64,000 nucleotides of DNA from contig MKTT01000124.1 in NCBI GenBank assembly GCA_001898385.1, forward strand, positions 1 through 64,000, given 5' to 3'. Positions 1-8,798 of this stretch are shown here, piece by piece. Position 1 is the first letter of the stretch. Every line of letters starts with the position of its first letter. The position numbers were made by a program, and so were the translations under genes. Source of the stretch: Planctomycetales bacterium 71-10 (GTDB lineage Bacteria > Planctomycetota > Planctomycetia > Isosphaerales > Isosphaeraceae). Below the pieces are notes generated by a model. That model searched no databases. It was not told where the DNA came from and was given only the letters and a program-made list of their open reading frames with translations.

Positions 1-3000
1 GTCCAGCATGTCCGCCGGATACCCCGTCTTCTCCGACACCACCTCCAGCAGCGCCGCCGCCACGGCCGACGCGGCGGGCGATGGCGCGGGGGCGGCGACC
101 GGCTCGACGCGACGGACCTCGACCTTCGGCGGCTCGGGCCGCGGGGCCGGGGCGGGGCGGGCCGCGGGCGGAGCGGCGACGGCCGGGGCCTGGACGCGCG
201 GCGGCTCGACCGCGGCGGGGATCGGGGCCGGCGCGGGGATCGGGGCGGCGGCAGGCTGGGCCTGGAGTCCCAGCAGCATCTGGAACGTCCTCTGCGCCGC
301 CTCCTGACCCTCCAGGAATTGCTGGTGCAGCCGGGCCGTCTGCTGGGCGAGTTGCTGGAGGGCGAGCAGGTGGTCGGCCGTCGCGACGGCCGGGGCGGGC
401 GCGATACGGGCGTGGCCTTGGCCGTTCGTCGAGGGCATGGGGATGCGGTCGGGGGCGTTCATGGTCCGCTCGATGGGGGGGGGAGTCGGCCGCTTGGGCT
501 CGGGCGCGGGGACGGTCGCGATCGGGGGCGAGGCGGGCGTCGGCTTCGAGACGGGCTCGCGAACCCGCGCTTTCGGGGGCGCGGGGGGTTCTGCGGGCCG
601 CTTCGAGGTCGGGTGGGCGCCGCAGACGGGGACGGTGAGGCTGCGCTTGCCGGCCGTCGGGGCGGGCGCGAAACCCTCATCCCAGCGGGCGAGGTCGACG
701 GACCGGCCGGAGGCGGCGACCGTCGCCAGGGCGACGGCCAGGGAGAGGAGGCCGTCGGGCTCGCGGCGCGAATCGGTCGCGGCAGCGGCGAACGGCTTCC
801 CGTCCAGGATCGAGCCGACGAGGCCGGTCAGCGTGGCGTCGGGGCCGACCTCGACGAACAGGCGGGCGCCGTCTCGGTGCATGTCCTCGATCATCGCGGC
901 GAACTCGACCGGGCTGGAGAGCTGGTCGGCCAGCAGGTCGCGGGCGGCGTCGGCGTCGTCGGGATAAGCCTCGGCCGTGGCGTTGGCGAAGGTGGGGATC
1001 GGCCCCGCGCGGAACTCGGCCGATTCCAGAGCCTCGCGGAACGGCCCCTGGGCGTCGGCCACGAACCGGCTGTGGAACGCGGCCGAGACCGGCAGGCGTT
1101 TCGCGGAGACGCTGGCCTCGCGGAGCAATCCTTCGGCGCGGGCGATCGCGGCCGTCGGGCCCGACAGCACGGTCTGCCGCGGGCCGTTCTTGTTGGCGAC
1201 GACGACCTCGGGGGCCCGGCCGCGGAGCAGCCGCTCCAGCTCGTCGGCCGGCGCGAAGGCCGCCAGCATCGCGCCGGCGTCCTCGCCCGCGCATCGGCCC
1301 ATCGCGGCACCGCGCTCGACGGCCAGCCTCAGCAGGGTCTCGGCGTCGATCCGGCCGCAGGCATGCAGCGCGGACAGCTCGCCGAAGCTGTGGCCCGCGG
1401 CCATGTCGGGCCGGACGCCGAAGTCCTCCAGGATCCCCAGCAACCCCAGCGAGATCGCCCCGATCGCCGGCTGGGCGCGACGGGTGTCGCGCAACGCCTC
1501 GTCATCCAGGCGACGGCGCTCGTCGGAGAAGGTCGGAGCGGGGTAGATTCGGTCCGCCGTCTCGCGACCGGCCAACTCCAGCGCGGCGAGCATCTTCGGG
1601 AAGCGACAGGCCAGGTCGCGGCCCATCCCGACGTACTGCGAGCCCTGGCCCGGGAACAGGTACGCGAGCTTGCCGGCCGGCCCGCCGCGGCCCCGGAAGA
1701 CCCGCTTCGAGCCGGGCTTGCCCTCGCCCCTCGCCTCGGCGATCAGCGCCGCGGGGTCGTCCCCGCGGCGGGCGACGATCAGCAGCCGGTGCGAGCGGCC
1801 CGCCCGAAACGCGGCGCGCGAGCGGGCACCCTCGGCGCGGACGTCGGACCAGGCCGTCGTTGCGGTCCACGAGGGGAGCGCCGCGGCGAGGGCCTTCGGG
1901 TCGTCGGCCGCATAGGCGAGGACCTGAACGTCGCCGCCCCAGTCGATCGCCGGGCGGTCGGGGCGAGCTTCTTCGAGCACGCAGTGGAAGTTGCTGCCGC
2001 CGAAGCCGAACGCCGAGACCGCCGCGCGCCGGGGGGCGTCGCCGGCCAGCCAGGGCCGATTCTCGGTCGCGACGTAGAACGGCGAGTCCTCGGCCGCCAG
2101 GCGGTCGAGCGGGCGGTCGACCTTGATCGTCGGCGGCAGCACCTTGTGGTGCAGGGCCAGGGCCGCCTTCACCAGCCCCGCCGCGCCGGCCGCCGCCTTG
2201 GTGTGGCCGATCTGCGACTTCACCGAGCCCAGCGCGACCGACCGCGGCCCCGCACCTGCGGCGCGGTAGACCTCCTCCAGCGCCTCGACCTCGATGCCGT
2301 CGCCGACCCTCGTGCCGGTGCCGTGGGCCTCGACCAGCCCGACCGTCTTCGGGTCGACGCCGGCGTGCTCATAGGCCCGCCGCAGGGCCTTGACCTGGCC
2401 CGACGCCTTGGGGGCGTACACCGCCTGGCCGCCGCCGTCGCTGGACGTCCCCATCCCCTTGACGACGGCGTAGATCCGGTCGCCGTCGCGCTCGGCGTCG
2501 GCCAGCCGCTTCAGCACCAGGAGCCCCAGGCCCTCGCCCAGGATCGTCCCGTCCCCGTCGGCCGAGAACGGCCGGGCGTCGCCCGTCGGCGACAGCGCGG
2601 GGGTCTTGCTGAAGCACATATACATAAAGATGTCGTTGAACGTGTCGAGCCCGCCGGTGAGCGCCACGTCGCAGCGGCCGGAGGCCAGCTCGTGCAGGGC
2701 GAGGTTGACCGCGCCCAGCGAGCTGCCGCAGGCGGCGTCGACGACGCAGTTGGTCCCCCCCAGGTCGAGCTTGTTGGCGATCCGCCCGGCCGCCACGTTC
2801 CCCAGCAGGCCCGGGAACGACGCCTCCTGCCAGCCGACGTACGAGCCGGCGATCCGCCGCACCACGTCCTCGGCCGTGTCGCGGTCGACCCCCGCCTCGG
2901 CCAGCGCCTTGCGCCAGGCCGGGTGGCCCAATCGGGTGGCCAGGGGGATCACCAGCTCCAGCGTCCCGGTGACGCCCAGGATCACGCTCGTCCGGTCGCG

Positions 3001-3363
3001 GGCGAAGTCGCGCCCCCCCGGTCCGTAACCGGCGTCCTCCAGCGCCCGACGCGCCACCAGCAGGCCCAGGAGCTGGGTGGTGTCGGTCGCCTCGACGGCG
3101 TTGGGGGCGATGCCGAAGTCGAGCAGGGGGAAGTCGACGGGGGTCAGGAAGCCGCCGCGGCGGGCGTAGGTCCGGTCGGGGGCCTTGGGGTCGGCGTCGT
3201 AGTAGTCCTCGGGCCGCCAGTGGGTCGAGGGGACCTCGGTGATCGCGTCCAGCCGCTCGCGGATGTTGGACCAGAAGCGCCCCAGGTCCTCGGCCTTGGG
3301 GAACAGGCAGCCCATCCCGACGACGGCCACCGGGACGGACGGCGGTGAATCGGCCTGATTCAA
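1..3363 (-). CDS. Type I polyketide / PUFA synthase, PfaA-like (N-terminal part, runs off the window)
   Basis: This is a modular acyl-chain synthase of the PfaA type. The ketosynthase occupies about residues 10-445: active-site Cys212 lies in DAACGSS, with EAHGTGT and GHTKAAAG following. The acyltransferase (about 540-860) has Ser659 in GHSFGE. A Pro/Ala-rich linker (about 890-1095) follows, and the visible part ends in VVSEKTGYPADMLD, the opening of a phosphopantetheine carrier domain as found in the tandem carriers of PfaA. Any reductase or further carrier domains lie beyond the left edge. The start is a TTG at 3363 with AGGGA about 6 nt upstream, just before the conserved VAVVGMGCLFP. The gene lies 88 nt downstream of a pfaD homologue on the same strand, which supports a PUFA or related polyketide product. 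The product itself cannot be read from the sequence. The class is secure; the exact subfamily is inferred. Confidence 0.9.
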   Translation of the reverse strand, partial: MNQADSPPSVPVAVVGMGCLFPKAEDLGRFWSNIRERLDAITEVPSTHWRPEDYYDADPKAPDRTYARRGGFLTPVDFPLLDFGIAPNAVEATDTTQLLGLLVARRALEDAGYGPGGRDFARDRTSVILGVTGTLELVIPLATRLGHPAWRKALAEAGVDRDTAEDVVRRIAGSYVGWQEASFPGLLGNVAAGRIANKLDLGGTNCVVDAACGSSLGAVNLALHELASGRCDVALTGGLDTFNDIFMYMCFSKTPALSPTGDARPFSADGDGTILGEGLGLLVLKRLADAERDGDRIYAVVKGMGTSSDGGGQAVYAPKASGQVKALRRAYEHAGVDPKTVGLVEAHGTGTRVGDGIEVEALEEVYRAAGAGPRSVALGSVKSQIGHTKAAAGAAGLVKAALALHHKVLPPTIKVDRPLDRLAAEDSPFYVATENRPWLAGDAPRRAAVSAFGFGGSNFHCVLEEARPDRPAIDWGGDVQVLAYAADDPKALAAALPSWTATTAWSDVRAEGARSRAAFRAGRSHRLLIVARRGDDPAALIAEARGEGKPGSKRVFRGRGGPAGKLAYLFPGQGSQYVGMGRDLACRFPKMLAALELAGRETADRIYPAPTFSDERRRLDDEALRDTRRAQPAIGAISLGLLGILEDFGVRPDMAAGHSFGELSALHACGRIDAETLLRLAVERGAAMGRCAGEDAGAMLAAFAPADELERLLRGRAPEVVVANKNGPRQTVLSGPTAAIARAEGLLREASVSAKRLPVSAAFHSRFVADAQGPFREALESAEFRAGPIPTFANATAEAYPDDADAARDLLADQLSSPVEFAAMIEDMHRDGARLFVEVGPDATLTGLVGSILDGKPFAAAATDSRREPDGLLSLAVALATVAASGRSVDLARWDEGFAPAPTAGKRSLTVPVCGAHPTSKRPAEPPAPPKARVREPVSKPTPASPPIATVPAPEPKRPTPPPIERTMNAPDRIPMPSTNGQGHARIAPAPAVATADHLLALQQLAQQTARLHQQFLEGQEAAQRTFQMLLGLQAQPAAAPIPAPAPIPAAVEPPRVQAPAVAAPPAARPAPAPRPEPPKVEVRRVEPVAAPAPSPAASAVAAALLEVVSEKTGYPADMLD

Positions 3364-3451
3364 GTCACTTCCCTTTCGAGCGTCGATGCGGGCCGGGTGG
3401 GGATTCTGGGTCGAATGGGCGGTCGGGCGGCGTGGGGGTCGGCCATCCATG

Positions 3452-5182
3452 TTAAGGTTTCGCCCCCCGCTTCTCAATCTCTTCACGGGCCAGGGGGGCG
3501 AGCGCGGGGACGCCGTCGGGGAGGGCCACCCCCTGCATGGCGGCCGTCCGCGCCCGGAGGAGCACGGCCGCGTTGTAGAGGATGTTCAGGGCGACGTCGG
3601 CCGCGCGGCGGGCCTCGGGGACCTCCAGGAAAGACCCGCGCGCCCAGTCGTTGAACGCGGCCATCGCCGGGCCGCACCAGACCTGGTAGTCGACCGTCCG
3701 CGTCGGCTCGCCGACGTTCGCCCATCGCGACGCCTGGCCGAGATACCACCGGAACACCAAGGCCATCTTCAGCTTGGGATCAACCTCGGCTCGGGCGATC
3801 TGGGAGGGGTCCCGACGCTGGAAAAAGGCCCGGGTCTGCTCCCAGACCTCGGCGAGCGGGATGCGGAAGATGGTCTTTTCCAACGTCGCGCGGTCGGCCT
3901 CGGGGATCGACTCGATCCGGTCGTAGGCCCGGTAGTATTCGTACAGCTTGGCCGCCCGCATGGCGAACATGGTCCCGCGCTTGAGCACCTGGACCTTCAC
4001 GCCCATCTCGAACATGTCGGCGGCGGGGGCCATGGCGACGTCCGCCTGCTGGGCCTTGGCCAGCATGGCTCGGACCGCGTCGGACGTGCCCGCCTCCACG
4101 CACGCCTGGTTGACCGACCCGGTGACGAGGTAGCCCGCCCCCATCGCCAGCGCCCCGGCCGCAGCCCAGGGCGTCGAGATCCCCCCGGCCGCGCCCACGC
4201 GCAACGGGCGGTCGTAGCCGTTCTCGGCCGCGATCCGATCGCGGAGGGCGAGGAACGTGGGGAGGAGGACGACCAGGGGCTGGTTGTCGGTGTGGCCCCC
4301 GGAGTCGGCCTCGGCGGTGAGGTCTTCGGCCATGGGGATCGTGGCGGCCATCGCGGCCTGGTCGGCCGTGACCGCCCCTTGCTCGACGAGTTCCCGCAGC
4401 ATCTTCTCAGGGGGAGGGGCGAGGAACCGCGACGCCACCTCCACGCGCGACGCCTTGGCGATGACCCGGTTCGGGGTCACGACCCGCCCACGCTCGTCGC
4501 GGTGGATGCCGGCCACGCGATAACGGACCACCGACGGCGTCAGCTTCAGAAACGCCGACGCCTCCACCAGCCGCACCCCTCGCCGCAGATACAGGTCGAC
4601 CACGGCCGACTCGATCGCCGGTTCCTGCGGGCTGTGGATGAGGTTGAATCCGTAGGGCGATTTGTCGCCCAAACCGCTCTGCACGCGATCCACGGCCCGC
4701 TCGACGGCGTCGACGGCGAGCCCGGCCGCCCCGAAAATCCCGAGCATGCCCGCCCGGCCCATGGCCTCGACCAGTTCCACCGAAGCGATGCCGTTGGCCA
4801 TCGCGCCGGCGAGGCAGGCGTAGCGGACGCCGTGGAGGCGGCGGAACGAGGCGTCGCCGAGGAGTTCGAGGGGGCAGGGAGGGATGAAGGCGGCCCCGGG
4901 CGGGGGTGCCGAGGCCGGGCCCACGAGCCGCGGCCGGCCCTCGCCGGGCGTCGCGGCGACGCCCACGGCCAGCTCGCCGAGCGCCCGCTCCCATTCCTGC
5001 CGATCGGTCTCGACGCGATGCACGATGCTGCTCCGCCTTCCGCCTCTCGGGCCGCCGCGCGACGGGCCCGATCCCCGCGCGACCGGCGCGCGGAGGTCCA
5101 TCGGGGGCGTCGAGCTGGGCCGTCGTTCGAAGAGGGAAACGAGCAGATATACCAGCGCGCGGCCCCGGCCGACAGGGGACAT
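3452..5182 (-). CDS. pfaD: PfaD family enoyl reductase / nitronate monooxygenase-like protein
   Basis: The protein is an FMN-dependent TIM-barrel enzyme of the PfaD family, the stand-alone trans-acting enoyl reductase of PUFA synthases and some polyketide systems. Family-like stretches are visible: GIFGAAGL, SPYGFNLIHSP, EASAFLKLTP, the GGHTDN phosphate/flavin segment, GAAGGISTPWAAAGALAMGA, and the C-terminal PfaD part with MFEMGVKVQVLKRGTMFA and DYQVWCGPAM. The longest frame gives 576 residues; an internal ATG at 5101 would give 549, closer to the usual family length, and the first 27 residues look non-conserved, so the start is uncertain. It sits between a methyltransferase and the PfaA-like synthase on the same strand, consistent with one biosynthetic operon. 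Confidence 0.9.
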   Translation of the reverse strand: MSPVGRGRALVYLLVSLFERRPSSTPPMDLRAPVARGSGPSRGGPRGGRRSSIVHRVETDRQEWERALGELAVGVAATPGEGRPRLVGPASAPPPGAAFIPPCPLELLGDASFRRLHGVRYACLAGAMANGIASVELVEAMGRAGMLGIFGAAGLAVDAVERAVDRVQSGLGDKSPYGFNLIHSPQEPAIESAVVDLYLRRGVRLVEASAFLKLTPSVVRYRVAGIHRDERGRVVTPNRVIAKASRVEVASRFLAPPPEKMLRELVEQGAVTADQAAMAATIPMAEDLTAEADSGGHTDNQPLVVLLPTFLALRDRIAAENGYDRPLRVGAAGGISTPWAAAGALAMGAGYLVTGSVNQACVEAGTSDAVRAMLAKAQQADVAMAPAADMFEMGVKVQVLKRGTMFAMRAAKLYEYYRAYDRIESIPEADRATLEKTIFRIPLAEVWEQTRAFFQRRDPSQIARAEVDPKLKMALVFRWYLGQASRWANVGEPTRTVDYQVWCGPAMAAFNDWARGSFLEVPEARRAADVALNILYNAAVLLRARTAAMQGVALPDGVPALAPLAREEIEKRGAKP

Positions 5183-5288
5183 CCGTCGCCCGCCCCCGTC
5201 CCAACACGACCGCGAGCCCGCCGTTTCTCGCCCCGGCGGGCTCGCATGGCGTCCTAAACCGGTCTGGCCCGCAAAGCCGCCGGGCCGT

Positions 5289-6023
5289 TCAGGACCCGGC
5301 GCGACGGCCGCCCGGCGCCTCGACCCGGCCCAGGATGCTGTTCGACAGGTTGAAGTGGGGCCCGGGATAGATCGGGGCCGGTTCGGCGGCGATCGCCTCG
5401 TTCAGGATGAACGGGGCGGGCCCGCGGTGGACCTTCTGGGCGACCGCCTGGAACCCCGCGCGGGCGAGGATCTCGCGGAAGCGCCGCGCCGAGGCGTGAT
5501 GGACGTTCCCCTCGCGGTAGGTCACGCACACGTCGTAGATGAACCAGCCCCAGGGGGCGTCGCGATAGCCGTCGATCAGTAGCAGCCGGCCGCCGGGCTT
5601 CAGGACGCGGTGCATCTCGGCCACCGCCGCCTCCTGGTCGGGGTAGTGGTGGAAGCTGTTGGCGCAGGTGACGAAGTCGAACGACCCGTCCGCGAACGGC
5701 AGCCGCTCGCTGTCCCCCTGGACCGGGTGGACGGAATCGGCCAGGGCCTCCCAGCGCCTCGCCCCCTGGGCCAGCATGTCCGAGACCAGGTCGACGCCGA
5801 AGACCCGCGAGCCCGGCAGGGCCTCGCGCACCCTCGCCGCGAAGACCCCCGTCCCGCAGCCGACGTCCAGGATCGAGATCGGCCGGTCGCCGGCGACGTC
5901 GTCGATCCGGCGGATCAGGGCCCGGTGCGAGGGGCCGAACAGCAGCCATTGCAGGACGCAGCGGTCGTAGCTCTCGCTCCAGCGGCCGAACTCCTCCGTC
6001 GCCTGCTTCTTGTCGTACGCCAC
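5289..6023 (-). CDS. Class I SAM-dependent methyltransferase
   Basis: This 244-residue Rossmann-fold methyltransferase has the SAM-binding motif LDVGCGTG (motif I), the acidic VFGVDLV strand (motif II), a Methyltransf_11-like core with CANSFHHYPD, and RVLKPGGRLLLIDG. A much longer open frame exists, but its upstream part is low-complexity shadow. The start chosen is a GTG with GGGAGG 5 nt upstream, giving VAYDKKQATEEFGRW. It is the first of three same-strand genes ending in the PfaD/PfaA pair, with 106 nt before pfaD. A tailoring role on the lipid or polyketide product is possible but unproven, since such ubiE-like folds are very common. Confidence 0.85.
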   Translation of the reverse strand: MAYDKKQATEEFGRWSESYDRCVLQWLLFGPSHRALIRRIDDVAGDRPISILDVGCGTGVFAARVREALPGSRVFGVDLVSDMLAQGARRWEALADSVHPVQGDSERLPFADGSFDFVTCANSFHHYPDQEAAVAEMHRVLKPGGRLLLIDGYRDAPWGWFIYDVCVTYREGNVHHASARRFREILARAGFQAVAQKVHRGPAPFILNEAIAAEPAPIYPGPHFNLSNSILGRVEAPGGRRAGS

Positions 6024-6134
6024 CTCGGCCTCCCGCCGTGCCCGGCTCTTGCGAGTGGTTCTTCGTCCCTGATAGGCCGCCCCGGCCTGAAGTCCAACGC
6101 CCGGGGGATCGGCCTCGCGCATCGCGGCGATGGC

Positions 6135-6163
6135 CTTGTACAGCAAGGGGCCGGATCGCACAA
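6135..6163 (-). promoter_or_regulatory. Putative sigma-70 promoter for the methyltransferase-pfaD-PKS genes
   Basis: On the minus strand TTGTGC (-35) and TACAAG (-10) are separated by 17 nt, about 110 nt upstream of the methyltransferase GTG. The match is moderate. Confidence 0.35.
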
Positions 6164-6227
6164 CCCGGATCGGACCGGTTCGGAAGCCGCGCGTCGCGGG
6201 AAATCGCGGGCGCTCGGTGGGATTCGG

Positions 6228-6256
6228 TTGTGCTTGCGCCGAACGGGCTGTACGAT
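6228..6256 (+). promoter_or_regulatory. Putative sigma-70 promoter for the ThuA-domain gene
   Basis: TTGTGC and TACGAT are separated by 17 nt, about 100 nt before the TTG start of the ThuA-domain gene, in the region divergent from the methyltransferase. Confidence 0.4.
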
Positions 6257-6356
6257 CTTTGTTGAAGCCCGGTTTCGTCCACTCCGCCGAATCTCCCCCG
6301 CCCCACCCCGCCGCCCGAAACAAAGACCTGGACCCCGCGCTCCAGGAGGCCCTCTT

Positions 6357-7115
6357 TTGAAAAACCATCTCAGGTCGATCGTGCGTGCCCTCGTCCCGCT
6401 CGTCGGATTCGCCGCGGCCTGCCACGGGGCGTCGGCCCTGGGCCAATCGGCGGGGGCGGTGCGAGTCCGGATCTGGTGCGAGGGGGGGGCGATCTCCTCG
6501 GCCTACCCCGACGGCGTCGACGCCGCCCTGGCCGACGGCCTGTCCCGGCGGCCCGACCTCGTCGTCTCGCGGGGGTGCCTGGACGACGACGCCGCGGGGC
6601 TGGGCGACGAGGCGCTCGACCGGACCGACGTCCTGCTCTGGTGGGGGCGAGCCCGCCACGACGAGGTCCCGGACGACCGCGCCCAGGCCGTGGCCGCGCG
6701 CGTCCGCGACGGCCGGATGGGCCTGGTCGCCCTGTACGCCTCGTGCGGCAGCAAGCCGTTCCGGCTGCTGATGGACAGCATGCCGTGCGAGCCCGGGAGC
6801 TGGCGCGAGGACGGCCGCCCGGAGTTCATCGCCGTCAAGGCCCCCGAACACCCCATCGCCGCCGGCGTGTCCCCGTTCACGATCCCCAAGACCGACATGT
6901 TCTCCGAGCCCTTCGCCGTCCCCGAACCCGAGACCGTCGTCTTCGTCTCCTCCTGGGAGCGCGGCGAGACCGTCCGCAGCGGCATGACGTGGACCGTGGG
7001 CAAGGGTCGCGTCGTCTACCTCCGCACCGGATCGGATTCCTATCCCGTCCTGTTCCATCCCACCATGCGGCACGCCATCGGCAACGCCGCCGCCTGGGCC
7101 GCACGGCGACGCTGA
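6357..7115 (+). CDS. ThuA-domain (trehalose utilisation-like) secreted protein
   Basis: The 252-residue protein begins with an export signal (MKNHLRS, hydrophobic stretch, ASALGQ) and then a ThuA-type domain. The family pattern is visible in DRTDVLLWWGRARHDEVPD, GRMGLVALYASCGSKPFRLL, EHPIAAGV, EPFAVPEPE and VRSGMTWTVGKGRVVYLRTG, ending in AIGNAAAWAARR. ThuA domains have a class I glutamine amidotransferase-like fold; in rhizobia ThuA acts in trehalose/disaccharide metabolism, but the many planctomycete ThuA-domain proteins have no assigned substrate. The start is a TTG with a perfect AGGAGG 7 nt upstream. The gene is followed by a strong promoter for the next gene, so it is probably monocistronic. 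Confidence 0.8.
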   Translation: MKNHLRSIVRALVPLVGFAAACHGASALGQSAGAVRVRIWCEGGAISSAYPDGVDAALADGLSRRPDLVVSRGCLDDDAAGLGDEALDRTDVLLWWGRARHDEVPDDRAQAVAARVRDGRMGLVALYASCGSKPFRLLMDSMPCEPGSWREDGRPEFIAVKAPEHPIAAGVSPFTIPKTDMFSEPFAVPEPETVVFVSSWERGETVRSGMTWTVGKGRVVYLRTGSDSYPVLFHPTMRHAIGNAAAWAARRR

Positions 7116-7164
7116 GCGCGGGCCGGGCGCCGCCCCTCCCGGGTCCCGCCCCTCCGTCGGGTTG

Positions 7165-7192
7165 TTGACTGTCCCTATCGGGGTCTTATAAT
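7165..7192 (+). promoter_or_regulatory. Strong sigma-70 promoter upstream of the redoxin gene
   Basis: TTGACT and a perfect TATAAT are separated by 16 nt. Transcription would start near 7199, leaving a leader of about 230 nt before the ATG at 7432. An in-frame extension from 7228 exists, but it would bury the signal peptide, so the leader is probably untranslated. The 7116-7431 interval holds nothing else that can be recognised. Confidence 0.65.
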
Positions 7193-7431
7193 CGGTCGAT
7201 CGCCGTCCGGATGCGACGGCGGGAACGATGCGACGGCCCTTCGGGGCCGTCCCGAATGGCGCGGTTCGATGGGCCGCGGAGACCGGCTTCAACGCTCTCT
7301 CAGAGAAGCTGAATGTTCGGGGGCTCGCCGCCGGCGATCCCTCCCTTCGACCGATCGGTGATTCGCCTGCGGGCCGGGGCCTTCGTCGACGCCCTCGCCC
7401 AGACCTCACACCCCAGACGGAGTCAGCATCG

Positions 7432-8043
7432 ATGCGGAAAGTCCTCCTGAGCATGGTCGCCGTCGCCCTGTCCGCCCCGGCGTTCGCCGGCGAGTTCAAC
7501 AAGGTCCTGAGCCCCGGCGACAAGGCCCCGGACTTCTCGGGCATCCCGGCGGTCGCCCCCAACGGCGAGCAGGCCAGCCTCACGCTGTCCGACATCAAGG
7601 ACGACGTGGTCGTCGTCGTCTTCCTGGCCAACCACTGCCCGGCCGTCGTGGCCGTCGAAGACCGCCTGAACGAGTTCACCAGCGAGTACAAGGACAAGGG
7701 CGTCCGCGTCGTCGGCGTCTGCGTCGACAGCCGCGAGGGCGACAAGCTCCCGGCCATCAAGAAGCGGATCGGCGACAAGAACGACGGCAAGATCAACTAC
7801 GTCTACGGCCACGACGAGAGCCAGACCATCGGCAAGGCCTACGGCGCGGTCGCCACGCCGACGTTCGTCGTGCTGGACAAGGACCGCAAGGTCGCCTATC
7901 TCGGCGCCTTCGACGACAACGGCAAGGAAGAGAAGGTCACCAAGCACTACGTCAAGGACGCCGTCGACGCCGTGCTGGCCGGCAAGGCCCCGGCCGTCGC
8001 CGAAACCCGCGCCCAGGGCTGCGGCATCCCCTACAACAAGTGA
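7432..8043 (+). CDS. Redoxin / thioredoxin-fold family protein, exported
   Basis: The 203-residue protein has a short signal peptide ending ALSAPAFAGE, then an AhpC/TSA-like redoxin fold starting SPGDKAPDF. The active-site segment is NHCPAV, with one cysteine of the usual CxxC, followed by GVRVVGVCVDSREGD and the cis-proline strand VATPTFVVLD. The C-terminus ends in a cysteine (QGCGIPYNK) as in the planctomycete thioredoxin-like family with a C-terminal GC motif, so the resolving cysteine may be that one. The role is probably thiol redox chemistry in the periplasm; the substrate is unknown. It is followed by hairpins and then a second thioredoxin-like gene on the same strand. Confidence 0.8.
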   Translation: MRKVLLSMVAVALSAPAFAGEFNKVLSPGDKAPDFSGIPAVAPNGEQASLTLSDIKDDVVVVVFLANHCPAVVAVEDRLNEFTSEYKDKGVRVVGVCVDSREGDKLPAIKKRIGDKNDGKINYVYGHDESQTIGKAYGAVATPTFVVLDKDRKVAYLGAFDDNGKEEKVTKHYVKDAVDAVLAGKAPAVAETRAQGCGIPYNK

Positions 8044-8089
8044 GCCCGACGCCCGGCCGTCGCCGGGCGCGACTCGCCGCCGAACCCGC

Positions 8090-8122
8090 TCGGGCCGCCG
8101 GACTGATCCTCCGGCGGCCCGA
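8090..8122 (+). terminator. Hairpin, probable terminator after the redoxin gene
   Basis: A 13-bp perfect stem (8090-8102 with 8110-8122, 7-nt loop) is followed by a weak T-containing tail. A smaller 8-bp hairpin (8050-8057 with 8062-8069) lies just upstream. Confidence 0.5.
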
Positions 8123-8166
8123 TTCGCTTCCGCCCCGCCCCACCGCCCGCCGAGGACCCGAAGGCC

Positions 8167-8691
8167 ATGATCCGCAAGACCGCCCTCCTGACGGCCGGCC
8201 TGGTCGCCTACCTCGCCTGCGTCGGCCGCGGCGACGAGCCCGTCGCCCTCAAGTCGCTCACCTGGGCCGAGTTCCAGAAGCACCTGGCCTCGCCCCCCGA
8301 GGGGGCCAAGTTCACCATCGTCGACGCCTGGGCCACCACCTGCGGCCCCTGCAAGGAGAACTTCCCCCACCTCGTCGAGATGCACGCCAAGTACGCCGCG
8401 AAGGGCCTGGTCGTGGTCTCGCTGTCGCTCGACGACGTCGAGGATTCCAAGGCCCTCGCCGACGCCGAGAAGTTCCTCCGCGAGAAGCGCGCGAACTTCA
8501 CCAACGTCCTCCTGAAGGAGGAGTTCGGCGTGGGGTTCGAGAAGCTCGACATCAGCGCCATCCCGGCCGTCTTCCTCTACGGGCCCGACGGCAAGGAGGT
8601 GAAGCGGTTCACGATGGACGACCCGAACAATCAGTTCACCTACGACGAAGTGGAGAAGGAAGTGGTCGCCCGTCTAGGCGGCTCGAAGTGA
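8167..8691 (+). CDS. TlpA-like thioredoxin family protein
   Basis: The 174-residue protein has a hydrophobic N-terminus (signal or anchor) and a TlpA/ResA-like thioredoxin domain. The active site is WATTCGPCKENFPHL, a classical CxxC, followed by GLVVVSLSLDDVED and the cis-Pro strand ISAIPAVFLYGPDGK. It is predicted to act as a periplasmic thiol-disulfide reductant. The neighbour upstream is another thioredoxin-fold protein, so the two may form a redox pair, but no dedicated partner (for example a cytochrome maturation gene) lies next to them. Family assignment is firm, function general. Confidence 0.85.
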   Translation: MIRKTALLTAGLVAYLACVGRGDEPVALKSLTWAEFQKHLASPPEGAKFTIVDAWATTCGPCKENFPHLVEMHAKYAAKGLVVVSLSLDDVEDSKALADAEKFLREKRANFTNVLLKEEFGVGFEKLDISAIPAVFLYGPDGKEVKRFTMDDPNNQFTYDEVEKEVVARLGGSK

Positions 8692-8693
8692 CC

Positions 8694-8723
8694 TTGGGCC
8701 CCACTCCGCCGTTGTGATACAAT
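8694..8723 (+). promoter_or_regulatory. Extended -10 promoter for rpmE
   Basis: TGATACAAT is an extended -10 (TACAAT at 8718-8723), with a weak -35 TTGGGC 18 nt upstream. It lies directly after the previous stop codon and gives an rpmE leader of about 70 nt. Confidence 0.5.
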
Positions 8724-8732
8724 GACGACTTG

Positions 8733-8770
8733 GGCCGCGTCTGGGAGAACGGGCGCGGCCTCTCTTCTTA
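8733..8770 (+). promoter_or_regulatory. Leader hairpin with pyrimidine-rich tail upstream of rpmE
   Basis: A stem of about 10 bp including two G-U pairs (8733-8742 with 8751-8760) is followed by TCTCTTCTTA. It resembles an intrinsic terminator placed between the rpmE promoter and its start, so it could act as an attenuator; it could also be a stabilising 5' hairpin. Confidence 0.35.
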
Positions 8771-8798
8771 CCGAGCCATCGAGAAAAGACGGACGGCG

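Noticed and set aside
319..3348. 1009-codon open frame on the plus strand
   Set aside because: It is antisense to the PKS gene; GC-rich codon use leaves the opposite strand open, and the protein is low-complexity.
6024..7796. N-terminal extension of the methyltransferase frame (835 residues)
   Set aside because: It is antisense to the ThuA and redoxin genes and has no domain likeness; the GTG with GGGAGG at 6023 is a better start.
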